A stretch of 64,000 nt of DNA from Pleurotus djamor (Eukaryota; Basidiomycota; Agaricomycetes; Agaricales; Pleurotaceae). Shown one piece after another: positions 43,312 to 54,781 of the stretch (the first letter of the stretch is position 1; the number at the start of each line of letters is the position of its first letter). The DNA is taken from NCBI GenBank assembly GCA_029747585.1, contig JAPEVF010000002.1, forward strand, positions 101,405 through 165,404, given 5' to 3'. Made by a program: the position numbers and the translations under genes. A model generated the notes under the pieces. The model was not told where the DNA came from. It did no database searches and saw nothing but the letters and a program-made list of their open reading frames with translations.

Positions 43312-44745
43312 ATGTTCATATCTATCATTGGTCCTCAAGGCTCCGGGAAAACATCAATTCATGCGTACTTGGTGGCAAAAGGTTTCACACCAGTGAGCGT
43401 TGGTGATTCCGAAGTGCTTCCATACGAGCTGTAAACTGTTGATTATAAGCTGATTGGCGCCCTTCGTAGCGTGGTCCGTTACCGCCTCGTTTATCGTTCC
43501 ACAGACATTTATGACTCATCTCAGATTCAAGCCATATACCACACGAAAATCACTTCACTTCCGCAGATGACCTCTTACAGCATGTAACAAGCCATTGGCA
43601 GTCGCATTTCGTCACAATGGATCTCCGAACTCGAGCAATCATNAAAAAAGTTTGTCAGAAGACCCTTTTTCATGTTGATGAGCGTCGACGCCCCACTCTT
43701 GGAGCGCTTTCGACGTTTAAATCAGTACGCCTCGTGTTCAAGTTTTACCACCGTAAGGTTCAAATGCTGTAGCACACTTAGGTTCAATCCGTGTTCACTG
43801 GAAGATTTTATTTCCAATCATGACTTCCATACGTTTGGTCGGCGTATCGGAGATGATGGGACCTCCCACTTAGATCAAGCCAATTCGCCTCTGCTCGGGC
43901 TAAACGATCTTGTCAATATTCAAGTCATCAATGCCTTCCCTTCTGTCCAAGCTCTCCACGCGCACCTGGATGCATTGAATCTCTTGGATCCAACCCATCT
44001 TCGCCCATCATGGGATGCATATTTTATGGTGAGGATTATTCCTCTTTCGCATGTAATAGACAACGTATCAAGTGCTAACTTATCGGACTCCTTAGACTCT
44101 AGCTTCCCTGGCCTCCCATCGCTCCAACTGCATGAAACGACGCGTTGGTGCTGTGCTCGTTCGTGACCATCGGATCGTAGCCACAGGGTTTACACAATTT
44201 CTTTTCTGATATACTTTCCATCTAATAAAGCCTTCTAGGTACAACGGAACACCACGAGGTGTGCAAAATTGTAATGAAGGGGGTTGTCCGCGGTGCAATG
44301 CCCCATCTTCTGAGGCGCCTTATGAATGTGTGTGCCTTCATGCAGAGGAAAATGCATTGCTGGAAGCAGGGCGTGACCGAGTTGGCCATGGTGCTACCAT
44401 GTATTGCAACACGTGAGTACTGCCACCATCATTGGAATCGAACCATCGGTGAAGTATAGTACACAGATGTCCGTGTTTGAAATGCACTGTGAAAATAATC
44501 CAGACAGGTGTGAGAGAAGTGGTGTATAACCTTTCGTACAAGGTGTAAGTGACAACCACCCCAATTTTCGTGTATGAAAACATGAAATGACATACCTTTC
44601 TAGGGACGAAGCATCTGGGAGATTATTCAAAGAAGCTGGCGTGGAATTGCGCCAGTACGTACCGAAGACATTGACCTACCTTTCTACGAGCGAGACTCAC
44701 GAAGGTTTACTACAAATTCCTACGGTTAAACTTGCTGATGCTTGA
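43312..44745 (+). CDS. DCD1: Deoxycytidylate (dCMP) deaminase with P-loop N-terminal domain (frame break at an N)
   Basis: Starts at the ATG at 43312 (MFISIIGPQGSGKTSIHAYL), whose GPQGSGKT is a P-loop as in fungal Dcd1. The C-terminal deaminase domain, across several introns, reads RPSWDAYFM, RSNCMKRRVGAVLVRDHRI, CVCLHAEENALLEAGRDRV and YCNTCPCLKCTVKIIQTGVR. The HAE and PCxxC zinc ligands and the catalytic glutamate are present. The enzyme deaminates dCMP to dUMP, feeding thymidylate synthesis in the cytosol. At 43643 an N sits beside a run of six A. Upstream HFVTMDLRTRAI is in one frame and downstream FVRRPFFMLMSVDAPLLERF in the next, so a base was probably miscounted in the A run. The stop lies 9 bp from the stop of the convergent TTI1 gene, so the 3' untranslated regions overlap. 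Confidence 0.85.
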
Positions 44746-44754
44746 GCATGTTCT

Positions 44755-47700
44755 TTATTGAAAAGATTTTAATACAATGTCGACATTATCACTGATATCC
44801 CATTGAGGCTGATACATGAACTTCATCGATGAATCAATGACGGTAGAAGTGCCACTTAATACCAACCAGACAGCATCTTCATTGATATTCCCGACAGCAA
44901 GGTACAAAGCCCGAGCACACGTTTGCAGCTCTTCATGTGCTTGCTTGTGCAGAAACCGCCTGAATCCAATGATGACTTGCCATAATGAAGAGTCCTGTGG
45001 GTCAACTCCCCCAATGGCTGCCGTCATAGTCTTGAGAATCGAACGATAAAGACGGTGCGAGTGGGTGTAAGCAGACTCTGTGCCTACTGCGCCCACACCA
45101 CGCCTTGCCAGCGCACCCATTCCTTCTGCACGATCCAAATCTCCAAGGAGTGTAGAAAATCTCGGCCAGACATCGTCCCAAATTCTTTTGTACATGAAAG
45201 CTCCGACGTGAACTGATAAGGCCTCTATCAACGCAGCAGCAGCGCCAACAACGAATGCATGTGGGTCTGTCAGCCGGTTCAAGACAAACGGCCAGGCTTG
45301 ATGAATCGATGAGAGTATAGCTGTGTGTGGTAAAATGGGAACGGAGGAAGCGAGGAGATCGAGTATGCGCGCTCGGATGACGGGAGAGCCGTGTGTCAAG
45401 AAGAACAGCGAATGGTCGACGATCTGCTTGGCTAGCCGCTGAGAAGGTGAAGATAAATCTTCATCATCAGATTTTTGGGGGTCATTGGTTCCTTGGGTAT
45501 CCTGGGTATCCTTTCCTTCCTCCCCCCAGGCCTTACGAGGGGCAGGCCCATAGTCTTTCTCGTCTTTCTCGTAAGCTGGGTCATGTCGGTGTGCTATCCA
45601 CTCGAACAATCCATCCATGGATTGACGGGGTTGGTTGGCATCTGCTTGACGGCCTGGGTGTTTAGGAGGGGGACTGCCGACATCAATGGCTTTGATGACT
45701 TCTCCCAAAACCTCTACCAACCCATCGACCAGTACATCGTAGCCGTGGTATTCGTCAAGACGAGTAAAGCACTCCTCAACGATGTCTCCCGCCTTATCGA
45801 CGACATCGCTACCCACGAGCCGGACCAACAAAACAAGAACTTTGGTTGCGTCGATATCAAGCCATCGTTTTGTAAGCTTGCGCGAAACACCGTCTAGAGC
45901 GTAATCAAAATTCGATAGCAAAAGATTGGTTGGTGAGGCGTAGGACATAGACGTAGAGAGGTAATCTAACGTGGCTAGTCCAGTAGCTGAGACAAGAGTT
46001 TCCGGCGAGGTGAGCGAGTGAAGAACTGGATATAACGAATACAGCAGGAGAGGCGAGAACTGTGACTGCAGGACTCCTGCACAGAGAGCGATGAGCTGGA
46101 GGGAGAAGGCTCGATGGATGTGAGGCTGATCCAAGGGCGCATCGCGCTTCACCGTCGATTCCCGAACAAGCTTCAGCGTGCGATGAAGTGGGACGACGCC
46201 TTGCACGAACTCGATATCAGGCTTTTGTTCATCGGTATTACTATGTGGCAGACTGTTCTGATCGGTGATAGGGTTGTCCCAGAGGTCACCGAACTTCTTC
46301 GCCAGCATTCGAGACACCTTAGATAGTCGTTTACTAGGCTTTTGCATGGGATCATGACGCTGCCCAGATAATAGGGACATTTCTCCCAGTCCTTCCATGA
46401 GGCGGCAAGCGCACCACAAGGCTGACGTAGAATTATCGCTCGTGCCTTGAGAGCCAATATTAGCAAACCATTCGATCGCAAACAGACACTCGTCGCCAGC
46501 CGCGCGACCAAGTGCGTGAAACATTCGTTCCAGAGTATCGTACGTTTCGCGAGAGGATGTACATCTGAGAGGGATGTAAGTGAAGGCGACGCCATCCATT
46601 GAACCAGCCTCCAATAGTCGAAACGCACCCGCGTTGTATTCAACGACGGTAGGTTTGACAAAATCCAGGACAGAAAGGAGGGTCCAACCCCACTTCTCGA
46701 TACCGCCGCTGGGTCCGAGTAATGTCCCGACACTGGCACGAATCTGACGCAGAGTAGTCTTGTCGCCTGAAAGGTTGTCGGTCGCTACAAGACAAACCGC
46801 CTCGACGATCTTAGCAGCGTACTCGATTTTTGCGTCAGACTGGGTTGTAATGAGCCGTGGCAATGACGTTAAGTTGTCTCGCGTCATTTGCATGGTGACT
46901 TGCAGAAAGCGATGCTGTGCTTCGTTTGAAGTTGTCAATAAGGTAACGAGGGACTCGCGTGCTCGACTCGAAACCACGGGTAGAGCGTGTGTAGATAGCG
47001 ATAATAGGAACGAAATCATGAGAGGGGTACTTTGAGGGAGAGATTGATGTGTCCCCTGGAGTATGGTCGTTGATGTTTTGATAAGAGCCACCAAGGCCAG
47101 TGAATTGCCATGAGATACCAGTGGCTTCAAGGAGTTGAGGGCAATGTGAACTTGTGAGGAAGTACCCTGAAGCCATGCAACAGTCCGCACAGTCATGAGT
47201 GGTGGCACCTCCCCTCCTGGCGATATGGAGATAGATTCAAGTGTCGCTAAGTCTTCCAGATCCTTTACGGGTCGTATTACACCTTCCTTGATGCATATTT
47301 CATCGCCGATCGCTTTCACTATCACATCTGAGATCACTTGAAGGGCTCCCGCTACCACTTCACCAGGAGCGTTTCTAGAAACCCCAGATGTACCAAGAGC
47401 AATCTTGACCATGCTGCTCATCACTCCAGGGAGCACAGAAGGGACGAGGTTGTCCGGAGCATAGAGGCTGATGATGGAGGAAAGGGTTCGAAGCGATGTA
47501 GTCTGCAATATGAGATACCGAGATTGGGCGGTATCCAACAGAGCACTGAGTGTCTGGCCGAGTATCGGAAGTAGCTTTGGAGATTTTGAACGCTCCTGTA
47601 GCACGTGTAGCCGACTTTCAGCCTCCAGAAGGGTGTAGGTGTGACGCAGAGCATCCTCGATCGTGCGCTCGCGCAGGAGGGTCAAGAGACACTGAACTGC

Positions 47701-48171
47701 CGCCGTGACAGTCTCTTCGTCGCGTCGCCTTTCCTTATTCTCAAGTCCAGTGACCACTGATCCACACAGAATAAGAAGCTGTTCCCATACATCCAGGTCA
47801 CAGTTCCACCACCAAGCATCCACAATGACGGCGAGACAGATGAAGACCTTTTCCAAGACTCGGTCTGGGATCACGGAGGGGGCGTTTCGCCTGAGAATGG
47901 TTGAAAGAGGAAAGAATACATAGGATATGAGCGATGGGCCGAGCGATTCCTCAGAGGAGATGATGCTTTGCAGCGCGTTGTGAAGCTCGTCCAGTAGCTT
48001 GAGGACGGTGGGGATGGACGCAGGGGATAAACTCGAAGTTCCGAGAAGGGGGACGCATATCAACTTGAGCTAATGAGAAAGAGCCATCAACGGTTTTGTC
48101 GTCGTCGTCGGACGCAACGAGCATACCCTTCTGAACGTTGCATTGGACTCTGTCGTCGCGGTTGTCGACAT
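44755..48171 (-). CDS. TTI1: TTI1 (TEL2-interacting protein 1), HEAT-repeat cochaperone subunit
   Basis: A short first exon (MSTTATTESNATFRR, ATG at 48171) is joined over a 57-nt GTATGC..TTAG intron to one very long exon, giving about 1119 residues, the usual size of TTI1. The protein is a continuous helical HEAT-repeat array; typical pieces are LLDELHNALQSIISSEE, SRYLILQTTSLRTLSSIISL, DPHAFVVGAAAALIEALSVH and ELQTCARALYLAVGNINEDA. An acidic, disordered loop lies around 45400-45600. TTI1 forms the TTT complex with TEL2 and TTI2, which helps Hsp90 mature PIKK kinases such as TOR, ATM and ATR. The gene diverges from ABZ1 with only 153 bp between start codons and ends 9 bp from the DCD1 stop. 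Confidence 0.85.
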
Positions 48172-48324
48172 GACACGGTGGTCAGAGACCCATGGACCAG
48201 GGTTGGACAAAATTTCCCAGGCGCCCCTGATCGGGTATGGCCAAGTCAATGAGACAGCACGGAGTACGAACAAACCACCAAAAACTTATCATGCAGCACC
48301 CGGATCCAAGCATCCTTCCTCGTC
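48172..48324. promoter_or_regulatory. Compact bidirectional promoter between TTI1 and ABZ1
   Basis: 153 bp separate two divergent start codons, so both core promoters must share this interval. No strong TATA element was recognised. Confidence 0.4.
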
Positions 48325-50661
48325 ATGACCATAGACAAGCCCCGCGTCCTCCTCGTTGACTCGTACGATTCCTTTGCCCACAAGTAAGCACATTCACCGT
48401 CGTTGCTCGTCATGCGCCCGAGAACTCAAAGAACCCAGCCTCGCGTCGTTATGTCGCTCTTCTATCCCTAATTGCTCAGTCTACATAATCAAGAACGATC
48501 AACTTACAATAGAACAGCTTCTTCCACACCTCGACTTGTTCTCCGCCATCATCGTGGGTCCTGGTCCAGGTTCACCTGACAATCCCCAAGATATTGGGAT
48601 TGTCAAAGATCTCTGGAAAATCCCCCAGACACATATCCTTCCAATCTTCGGTGTTTGCCTGGGATTGCAGAGTCTTGCCGTGGAACATGGTGCTGAGCTA
48701 CACAGGCTGAAGACAGTGAAGCACGGCCAGATCTCGAACGTGCATCACTCAGGAAACGATTTGTTTGCCTCCGTAGGCCAGGTCCAAGCAGTTCGATACC
48801 ATTCTCTTCACGTGCGTTCAACCCCTTCCTCGTCCAGCCTCATCGAGGAACTAGGATGGGCTGATGATGGTGAGGAAAACGGCAAAGTGGTTATGGCAAT
48901 CAAGCATCGATACAAACCCTTTTGGGCTGTTCAATACCATCCCGAGTCGGTTTGCACAAATGGAGGTGGTTTCGACGTCGTTTGCAACTTTTGGAACCTT
49001 GCGCAAGCCTGGGCTCGAAAGAATAACCGAGTTCCTACGCCCTGGAATCATCCCATGAAACATCTTGTTGGGCCGTCGTGGCCTAACATCAACCCTCACT
49101 CTGCTCCGCCATCGCCAACTCAACGTCCTACCGTATCCACGCGTACCTTGCGACTACCTGATCACACCATCACAAACATATGCGAACTGCTCAATGTTGG
49201 CGACGAAAGCAAACGTTTTGCATTGCTCGACTCCGCGGCGCGTCCCGGACGCTTTTCTATCGTTGCATCTCTGACGCCTTCATCACCACAAATCACGTAT
49301 TTCGTTGGCGATAGCTGGCTCACAGTTTCCACTGAGTCGGAATCGAACCGCGAAGAACTTGCCGGTCATGATATCTGGACGTGGCTTGCTTCGTACATGC
49401 GTCGACGGAGGGCACACGGTGGGAACCACGATATTCCATTCTGGGGCGGATTAATTGGCCATTTGAGCTATGAACTTGGCGTCAACAGCTTAAACGTTTC
49501 TCTCAGACCGGCTACATCTGGTGATCGCCATCCTGACGTCAACTTGATATATGTCGAGCGCAGTATTGTCCATGACAACATTGAAGGTACAACCCACGTT
49601 CAGTCGTTGCTTCCGGATGATGATGAATGGCTTGACGAAATGTCTTCTCGACTGTCAGCCTTAAAGACAACACCTCCAATACCGGACACCACTCCCCTTC
49701 CCAAAGCTACCTCGATTACCAGACCTGACAAATCAACATACATTGCCCATATCAACCAAGCGAAGGAATCCCTCTTCGCAGGCGATTCTTACGAGTTATG
49801 CTTGACAGCACCAACCCATATCACCCTCCCATCTGTTCCCTCTGCAACATCTACATCATGGCAACGTTACAAACAGCTCCGTAAGAACAACCCTGCTCCC
49901 CATTCTGCTTACCTTCGTCTACATCCTTCCACCCTCCTCTCTTCCTCTCCAGAACGTTTCCTGTCGTATTCCCGACCCCCTGGGACCGTCTGCCAGCTTC
50001 GACCGATCAAAGGCACAGTGCGTAAGTCGCCCGAAATCACTCGCACTGTGGCGGAGGAGCTCCTCGCTGGTAGCAAGAAGGAAGTCGCCGAGAACCTGAT
50101 GATCGTAGACCTCATCCGTCACGATTTACACGGTGTCGTCGGCGAGGATGTCGCTGTGACACAGTTTTGCAAGGTTGAAGAGTATGAGACGGTTTGGCAG
50201 TTAGTCAGTGTGATTGAGGGGAAGCTCCCGTCTGGACTTGATGATAATTCGGGTGCTGAACTAGGTTGGGAGGTGTTGAGTCAGAGTTTACCGCCTGGTT
50301 AGTGTTCCTGATTGTGCCTTGCACTAATGGCTGTGTACTCACTCGTGCTGTAGGCAGTATGACTGGTGCACCAAAGAAACGGAGTGTTGAGATCCTTCAG
50401 AACTTGGAAGACGATCATCGTAGCATCTACTCTGGTGTCTTTGGATACTGGTGCGTTAGCGGTGCTGGAGACTGGTCGGTAACTATACGAAGTTGCTTCA
50501 AATACCAAGACGTTTCTGCGGGGTCCCATGTTTCTGATCTGGAACACTGGCGAATTGGAGCTGGAGGGGCTATCACTGCACTCTCTGATGCCGACGCCGA
50601 GTGGGATGAGATGCTTGTAAAGCTGGAGAGTGTTCTTAGAGCTTTTGGGATTAGTGGGTAG
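48325..50661 (+). CDS. ABZ1: Aminodeoxychorismate synthase (para-aminobenzoate synthase), bifunctional
   Basis: Starts at the ATG at 48325 (MTIDKPRVLLVDSYDSFAHN). The first intron ends at AACCCAG, giving HNLASLCRSSIPNCSVYII. The N-terminal third is a class I glutamine amidotransferase: GPGPGSPDNPQDIGIV, the cysteine nucleophile in FGVCLGLQSLAVEHGAE, and the histidine/glutamate pair in VQYHPESV. The C-terminal two thirds are the chorismate-binding domain: RPIKGTVRKSPEITRTVAEE, ENLMIVDLIRHDLHGVVGED, GSMTGAPKKRSVEIL after a second intron, and WRIGAGGAITALSDADAEWD. This domain fusion makes 4-amino-4-deoxychorismate from chorismate and glutamine for folate synthesis. TrpE-type enzymes are related, but the fused order and the PIKGT motif favour PABA synthase. 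It ends RAFGISG at 50661. Confidence 0.88.
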
Positions 50662-50843
50662 GTTTTTAGGTCATCTCCTCATAGATAGAAGTTGTAGACG
50701 TATCTTTATCATCTTTGTCGTATATACCCTAGTAGTATCAAGTTACTGTTCCCGAGGTTTGTTGGTCGAGGCAGTTCACACCACTCAGTTCTTGGCCGAG
50801 GGTCGCGGCGCGAAGGACACAGCAACCATCACGCACATGGACC

Positions 50844-50860
50844 TAGTGTTGCCGCAGAGC
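50844..50860 (+). repeat. Left terminal inverted repeat of the hAT element
   Basis: TAGTGTTGCCGCAGAGC, matching the reverse complement of 54745-54761 at all but one base. GCTTCAGC motifs follow inside. Confidence 0.7.
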
Positions 50861-51036
50861 GAAGTTCAGCGCCGCTTCAGCTCCCGACCCTGAACAGCTG
50901 AAGTCCGCTTCAGCGCCCAACATGGAACGCTTCACTCAGCAGCTCCGAAGCCATACCAGGTATGGCTCATGGGTATAGGAGGATTGCGAGGGGGGCTATT
51001 GTTATTGATCAATGGTGTATGTACTACAATATCAAT

Positions 51037-54000
51037 CTATGACTCTGAATCAAAGATTTCCCCCGCTTGGACCACCCCGAAAGTCCCATCAAGGAGAGCC
51101 TCAACATCTCTCTCACGCCGTTCAGCAACGAAACGATGTAGGTCCTTCGGATCCGCGTCGAGGGAGAGTAGCTCATCCTCACGGGCAATATAGTGGTCCG
51201 TGAAGGATAACCCTCTTCGTTCTGCGCGGTAGGTAAACTTCAGAAATTGGAGAACTTCCATGGTCATCGAAGAAAGGCGTGAACGCCGCAGGGTATCAGT
51301 TTCCTTGGCGGATGAAAACACACGTTCGCACGAAACGGAGGATGCCTGCATGGGCATGACATCAACAGCCACCTTGAATATGAGTGGGTAGGCGCGACGG
51401 TGCTCATGGGACTGTCACAAGATTCAGAAAGCACCAAATTTGATATGGGATAATCACTTACATTCCAATATTCAACAAGATCAAAGTCATCCAGTTCATC
51501 GGGATTGGTAATGATGCCTGCGGAGAGCCACTTCTCAAGCTCCCTCGAAACAACTGCCTTGTCCTGGGTCAGTAATTCTTCTGGAGTCGGCGTAGGCGGT
51601 TGGGAAGCGTTCTCGCTTGGTGTCGAGCTGGTGTTTGAGTCAAGGGATGAGGTTGATAAGGAGCGTTGTAAGTTTGTGAGCTTTGATAGCCCCGAGCGCT
51701 GGTTCCTCGCGGCTTGAGAAACAATACGGACATGAGTGTGATTGAAAGGAGCTGCGGGAGAGCTGATGCTTGTGTCAGGAGGGGAGGGATTCGCGCGTTG
51801 GGAAGCCTTCTGATGTGCAAGCATCTATGCAGGGATGCAAGCGTGAGGTTATGAATGATGGGGAAGAATTCATGTCACTTACGGCGTCTTCAAGCCATTT
51901 CCGAGCTCTCTTTATCTCGTCGGCATCCAGGATTGTTGAGAACTTGATGACGGGGTTGATGGCCATTGCGAGAATGTAAAAACGAGTGGTCTGTGCTTTA
52001 GAAACATACTCTTGAATCTTGGAGATGGCGGCAGAGATCGCAGGTGTCAAACGCGGCAGGCGAGACTTCAAGTTCTCAAGGATAGAGAGGAGCATGTTGT
52101 AGAGTGGGATGACGACGGATAGGGAGGGGGTTTGTTCTGCGCAAACAATCTCTTGAACCTGATGAAAGATTCTGAGGAAGGTGTGGATCTCTTCGAGGAG
52201 GTGGATCTCGATGGATGAGAGTAAAAGTGTGTCGATGTCGCCTGGGGCGGTCGCGGCAAATTTCTCAATTGCCTGTAGTCATATACCAGTCAGTCTTAAT
52301 GGAATGAAGCCAAAGCGATGCGCATAGCATGAACTCACAGGGTAAAGCTCCAACATGCGGTCAATCATCAAAAAGGTCGACGACCAACGGACATCCATAT
52401 CGCGTAAGAGTTGGACAACGCGGATTGGAAGCTCACCAAAGGCCCCTGCCTCATTTCCTGCCTTGATTGTCTCAGCAAAAGCCTCACGACGCTGACCAGA
52501 GGCGCGACAGGCCGTGATCAACTTCCTGGCCAGTGAGATCACGTCAACGTGAAGGGCGGCAACGTCCGGATCGTCGTCGTTTAAGAGTGTAGAGGTCCAG
52601 TCGTCGAGGTTATCTTCGAAGACTTCATCGTCTCTGACTTCGGTATCCTCTGGGGGGCAGTGGCCGACATGTCGTAGGCCAGTCTTGACAGCAATGTTGA
52701 TGACGTGGGGGAAACATCTGGGACAACGACGCGAATTAGGGACACAAAATAGGGCCAATAGGAGTAACTCACCGAATTCGGTTTGCATCTTTATCAAACT
52801 CAATTCCCTTCTCGTTGAGCATCAGAGCAAGATGCTCCATCATTGTATCATTGCTTGATGCATTGTCCATCGTGATGGCTCCGATCTATAAGCCATAGCT
52901 CAGGTATCCTAATGGAAAGCTCATCCAACTGACTTACCTTACCCAATAGCTTCGCGTCTTCAAGTACTTCATAGAATCTTTCCGCCAGGTTTTTCCCTGT
53001 ATGCGCGCCCTTGATATGACGAAACGCTAGCAAACGAGAGCGTAAGACCAGACGGCCACGAGATCCCTTTGCCATGTAATGCGCGGTGATGCCCAAGAAA
53101 CCCTCGAGTGTGCTACGAGACCAAGCATCGGCCGTAAATGAGACGCGTCCAGCTTCCGGTTTCTATAAGAAGAGGGGGCGTAGGTTTTGAGATAAGATGT
53201 CTAAGTATGCATGAGGTAGGACTGACCTGCATTTCCTCGATTAGCTCGAGGTACTTAGCCTGAAACGCCTTGACGATGAGTTTAGAAAGCTTCGTCCGAT
53301 GTGGGATTTGACTCTTGCTGAGGTTTCCGATCCCTACGAAGGCGAGGAGATCACGCAGCTCCTCGCTATCCACAATGTTCATCGACTAAATGAGACAGAG
53401 GAGAGGGATCAGAGTTATACAAGACTAACATGATTTTTAAACATACCTGATCCGTTGCAGCACACCAGCGAACCAATCTCTCAAAAAAGCCTTCCAGTGA
53501 GAATCCTTCGTCGATGTCATCGTCCCGATTTGCGTTTTGATGCTCGTCGTTGGACCAGCCGCGAAGCTGATTATTCCGAACCACAACTGAGTATTGCTGC
53601 GCGTGGTAGGTGCGAAGATGGTGGCGGATGTTCTTCACTTGACCGTGACCATTTTTCCACACACTCCACTTCTTCGCACCACTGAAGAATGAGATTAGTG
53701 AATGTTTGACCATAGATGAAATTTTACTTACACGCAAAGCCGGCAGGTCAGATAATCGCTGCCTTTGGGCCGTTCCTCAAAATGTTTGTCCTCAGGGATA
53801 GCCGAGGGGCAGTCGTCTCGAGAACGCGAAGGGACTGGCCAAACAAAGTACCAGACATCGGTTGATGTATTGGTACTCGTTTTTTCTTTGGGTGTCTTCT
53901 CGGATTGAAGGGAGCGAAAGAGTGGGTGGGATGGCGTGGTGCTAGGAGGTGTCTGGGAAGGACCAACGCCGGTACCTGCCACTTCGGCGGCGGCAGTTGA

Positions 54001-54579
54001 CGCAGGTGCTTGGGCCACCCGTCCGGGGATCGGCGGTTCATTCTCCTTGTGTTTGTGTCGCTTCGAAGATGGCGCAGAGGATGTGTTGGGATTTCGAGTC
54101 CGTTTACGAGGATTGGCGCTAGGGGGTCCCTGAGCTTGGGTGAGATTGTGGAATTCAAATTGAAACGTTTGCTGGGGATTGTGGGGCATTGGATGAGCTC
54201 CATTCCACTGGTAGGTCAGACCGTGGGGCTGGTAGCTAGGACCGTTTGCGTTATAGCCTGGCGGAGGAGGAAGTACGGGGAGATGAAGGCCATAAGCCGT
54301 GTGTGGATGGCCGTTCCATGGCATGAACGGCTGACTGAGAGGAGGGGGAGGGGGGGCATTTTGACTTGGGGCATTTTGCGTCGAGAATGGGGGGTTATTT
54401 TCGTCCATTAGTGACACAGACATTCGGGAGAATGGCTGCAATTTATTTTTTTCTCGACATTTTCGATGGTTTTCCACAAAATTCCACCGGCATTTTAGGT
54501 AGCCGGAATGTCGGGCGTCGTCAAGCAAACTACTAGTGCACTCAAGAAGAGATTCATAGTCCAGTAAGGTGGAACTCAT
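51037..54579 (-). CDS. hAT transposase with BED zinc finger
   Basis: Starts at the ATG at 54579 (MSSTLLDYESLLECTSS) or at a later in-frame ATG (MSVSLMDENN), and ends AGEIFDSES at 51037; many short introns. A proline-rich N-terminus with a basic patch (RKRTRNPNTSSAPSSKRHKH) precedes a BED-type finger (TCRLC, then VKNIRHHLRTYH). The RNase-H-like core shows VSFTADAWSRSTLEGFLGI with the first aspartate, IGAITMDNASSNDTMME with the second, and DMDVRWSSTFLMIDRML. The C-terminal hAT dimerisation domain reads ASSVSCERVFSSAKETDTL and holds the catalytic glutamate. I saw no stop or frame break in the pieces I spliced, so the enzyme may be functional. It cuts and pastes DNA with these terminal repeats; it is a selfish gene, not a host function. 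Confidence 0.75.
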
Positions 54580-54744
54580 GCATTGTTTAAACGAACGGAC
54601 GACGAGGACAAGTCAAAGTATGAAAAGGGGGACCTTGGTCCATATGGAATACACGTGGTGGAAGCGCTTCGCAGCTCAGCTCGCTTCAGCTGCACCGAAA
54701 ACCATTTTGGGCGCTGAAGCCGGCTTCACTTCGGAGCAGCTTGA

Positions 54745-54761
54745 GCTTTGCGGCAACACTA
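54745..54761 (-). repeat. Right terminal inverted repeat of the hAT element
   Basis: Reads TAGTGTTGCCGCAAAGC on the minus strand. The inner flank again carries GCTTCAGC-type motifs. Confidence 0.7.
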
Positions 54762-54781
54762 CTTTGTTCTGAGATTCAGAA

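Larger units (their letters stand above)
50844..54761 (-). mobile_element. hAT-superfamily DNA transposon, complete-looking
   Basis: A 3.9-kb unit bounded by 17-bp terminal inverted repeats (50844-50860 and 54745-54761, 16 of 17 identical) that begin TAGTGTTGCCGCA, a hAT-type end. Just inside both ends are several copies of GCTTCAGC or its complement, and both share GCTTCAGCGCCCAA followed closely by ATGG, likely transposase-binding sites. The unit carries one transposase gene on the minus strand. The 8-bp flanks differ (CATGGACC left, CTTTGTTC right), so no target-site duplication is seen. The insertion may be old, rearranged, or my ends may be off. The right end lies 20 bp before the start codon of the DUF6593 gene and the left end 183 bp after ABZ1. 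Confidence 0.75.

Noticed and set aside
44425..44445. tRNA-like B box (GGTTCGATTCC on the minus strand)
   Set aside because: The flanking bases do not pair as a T-arm and it lies in an intron region of DCD1.
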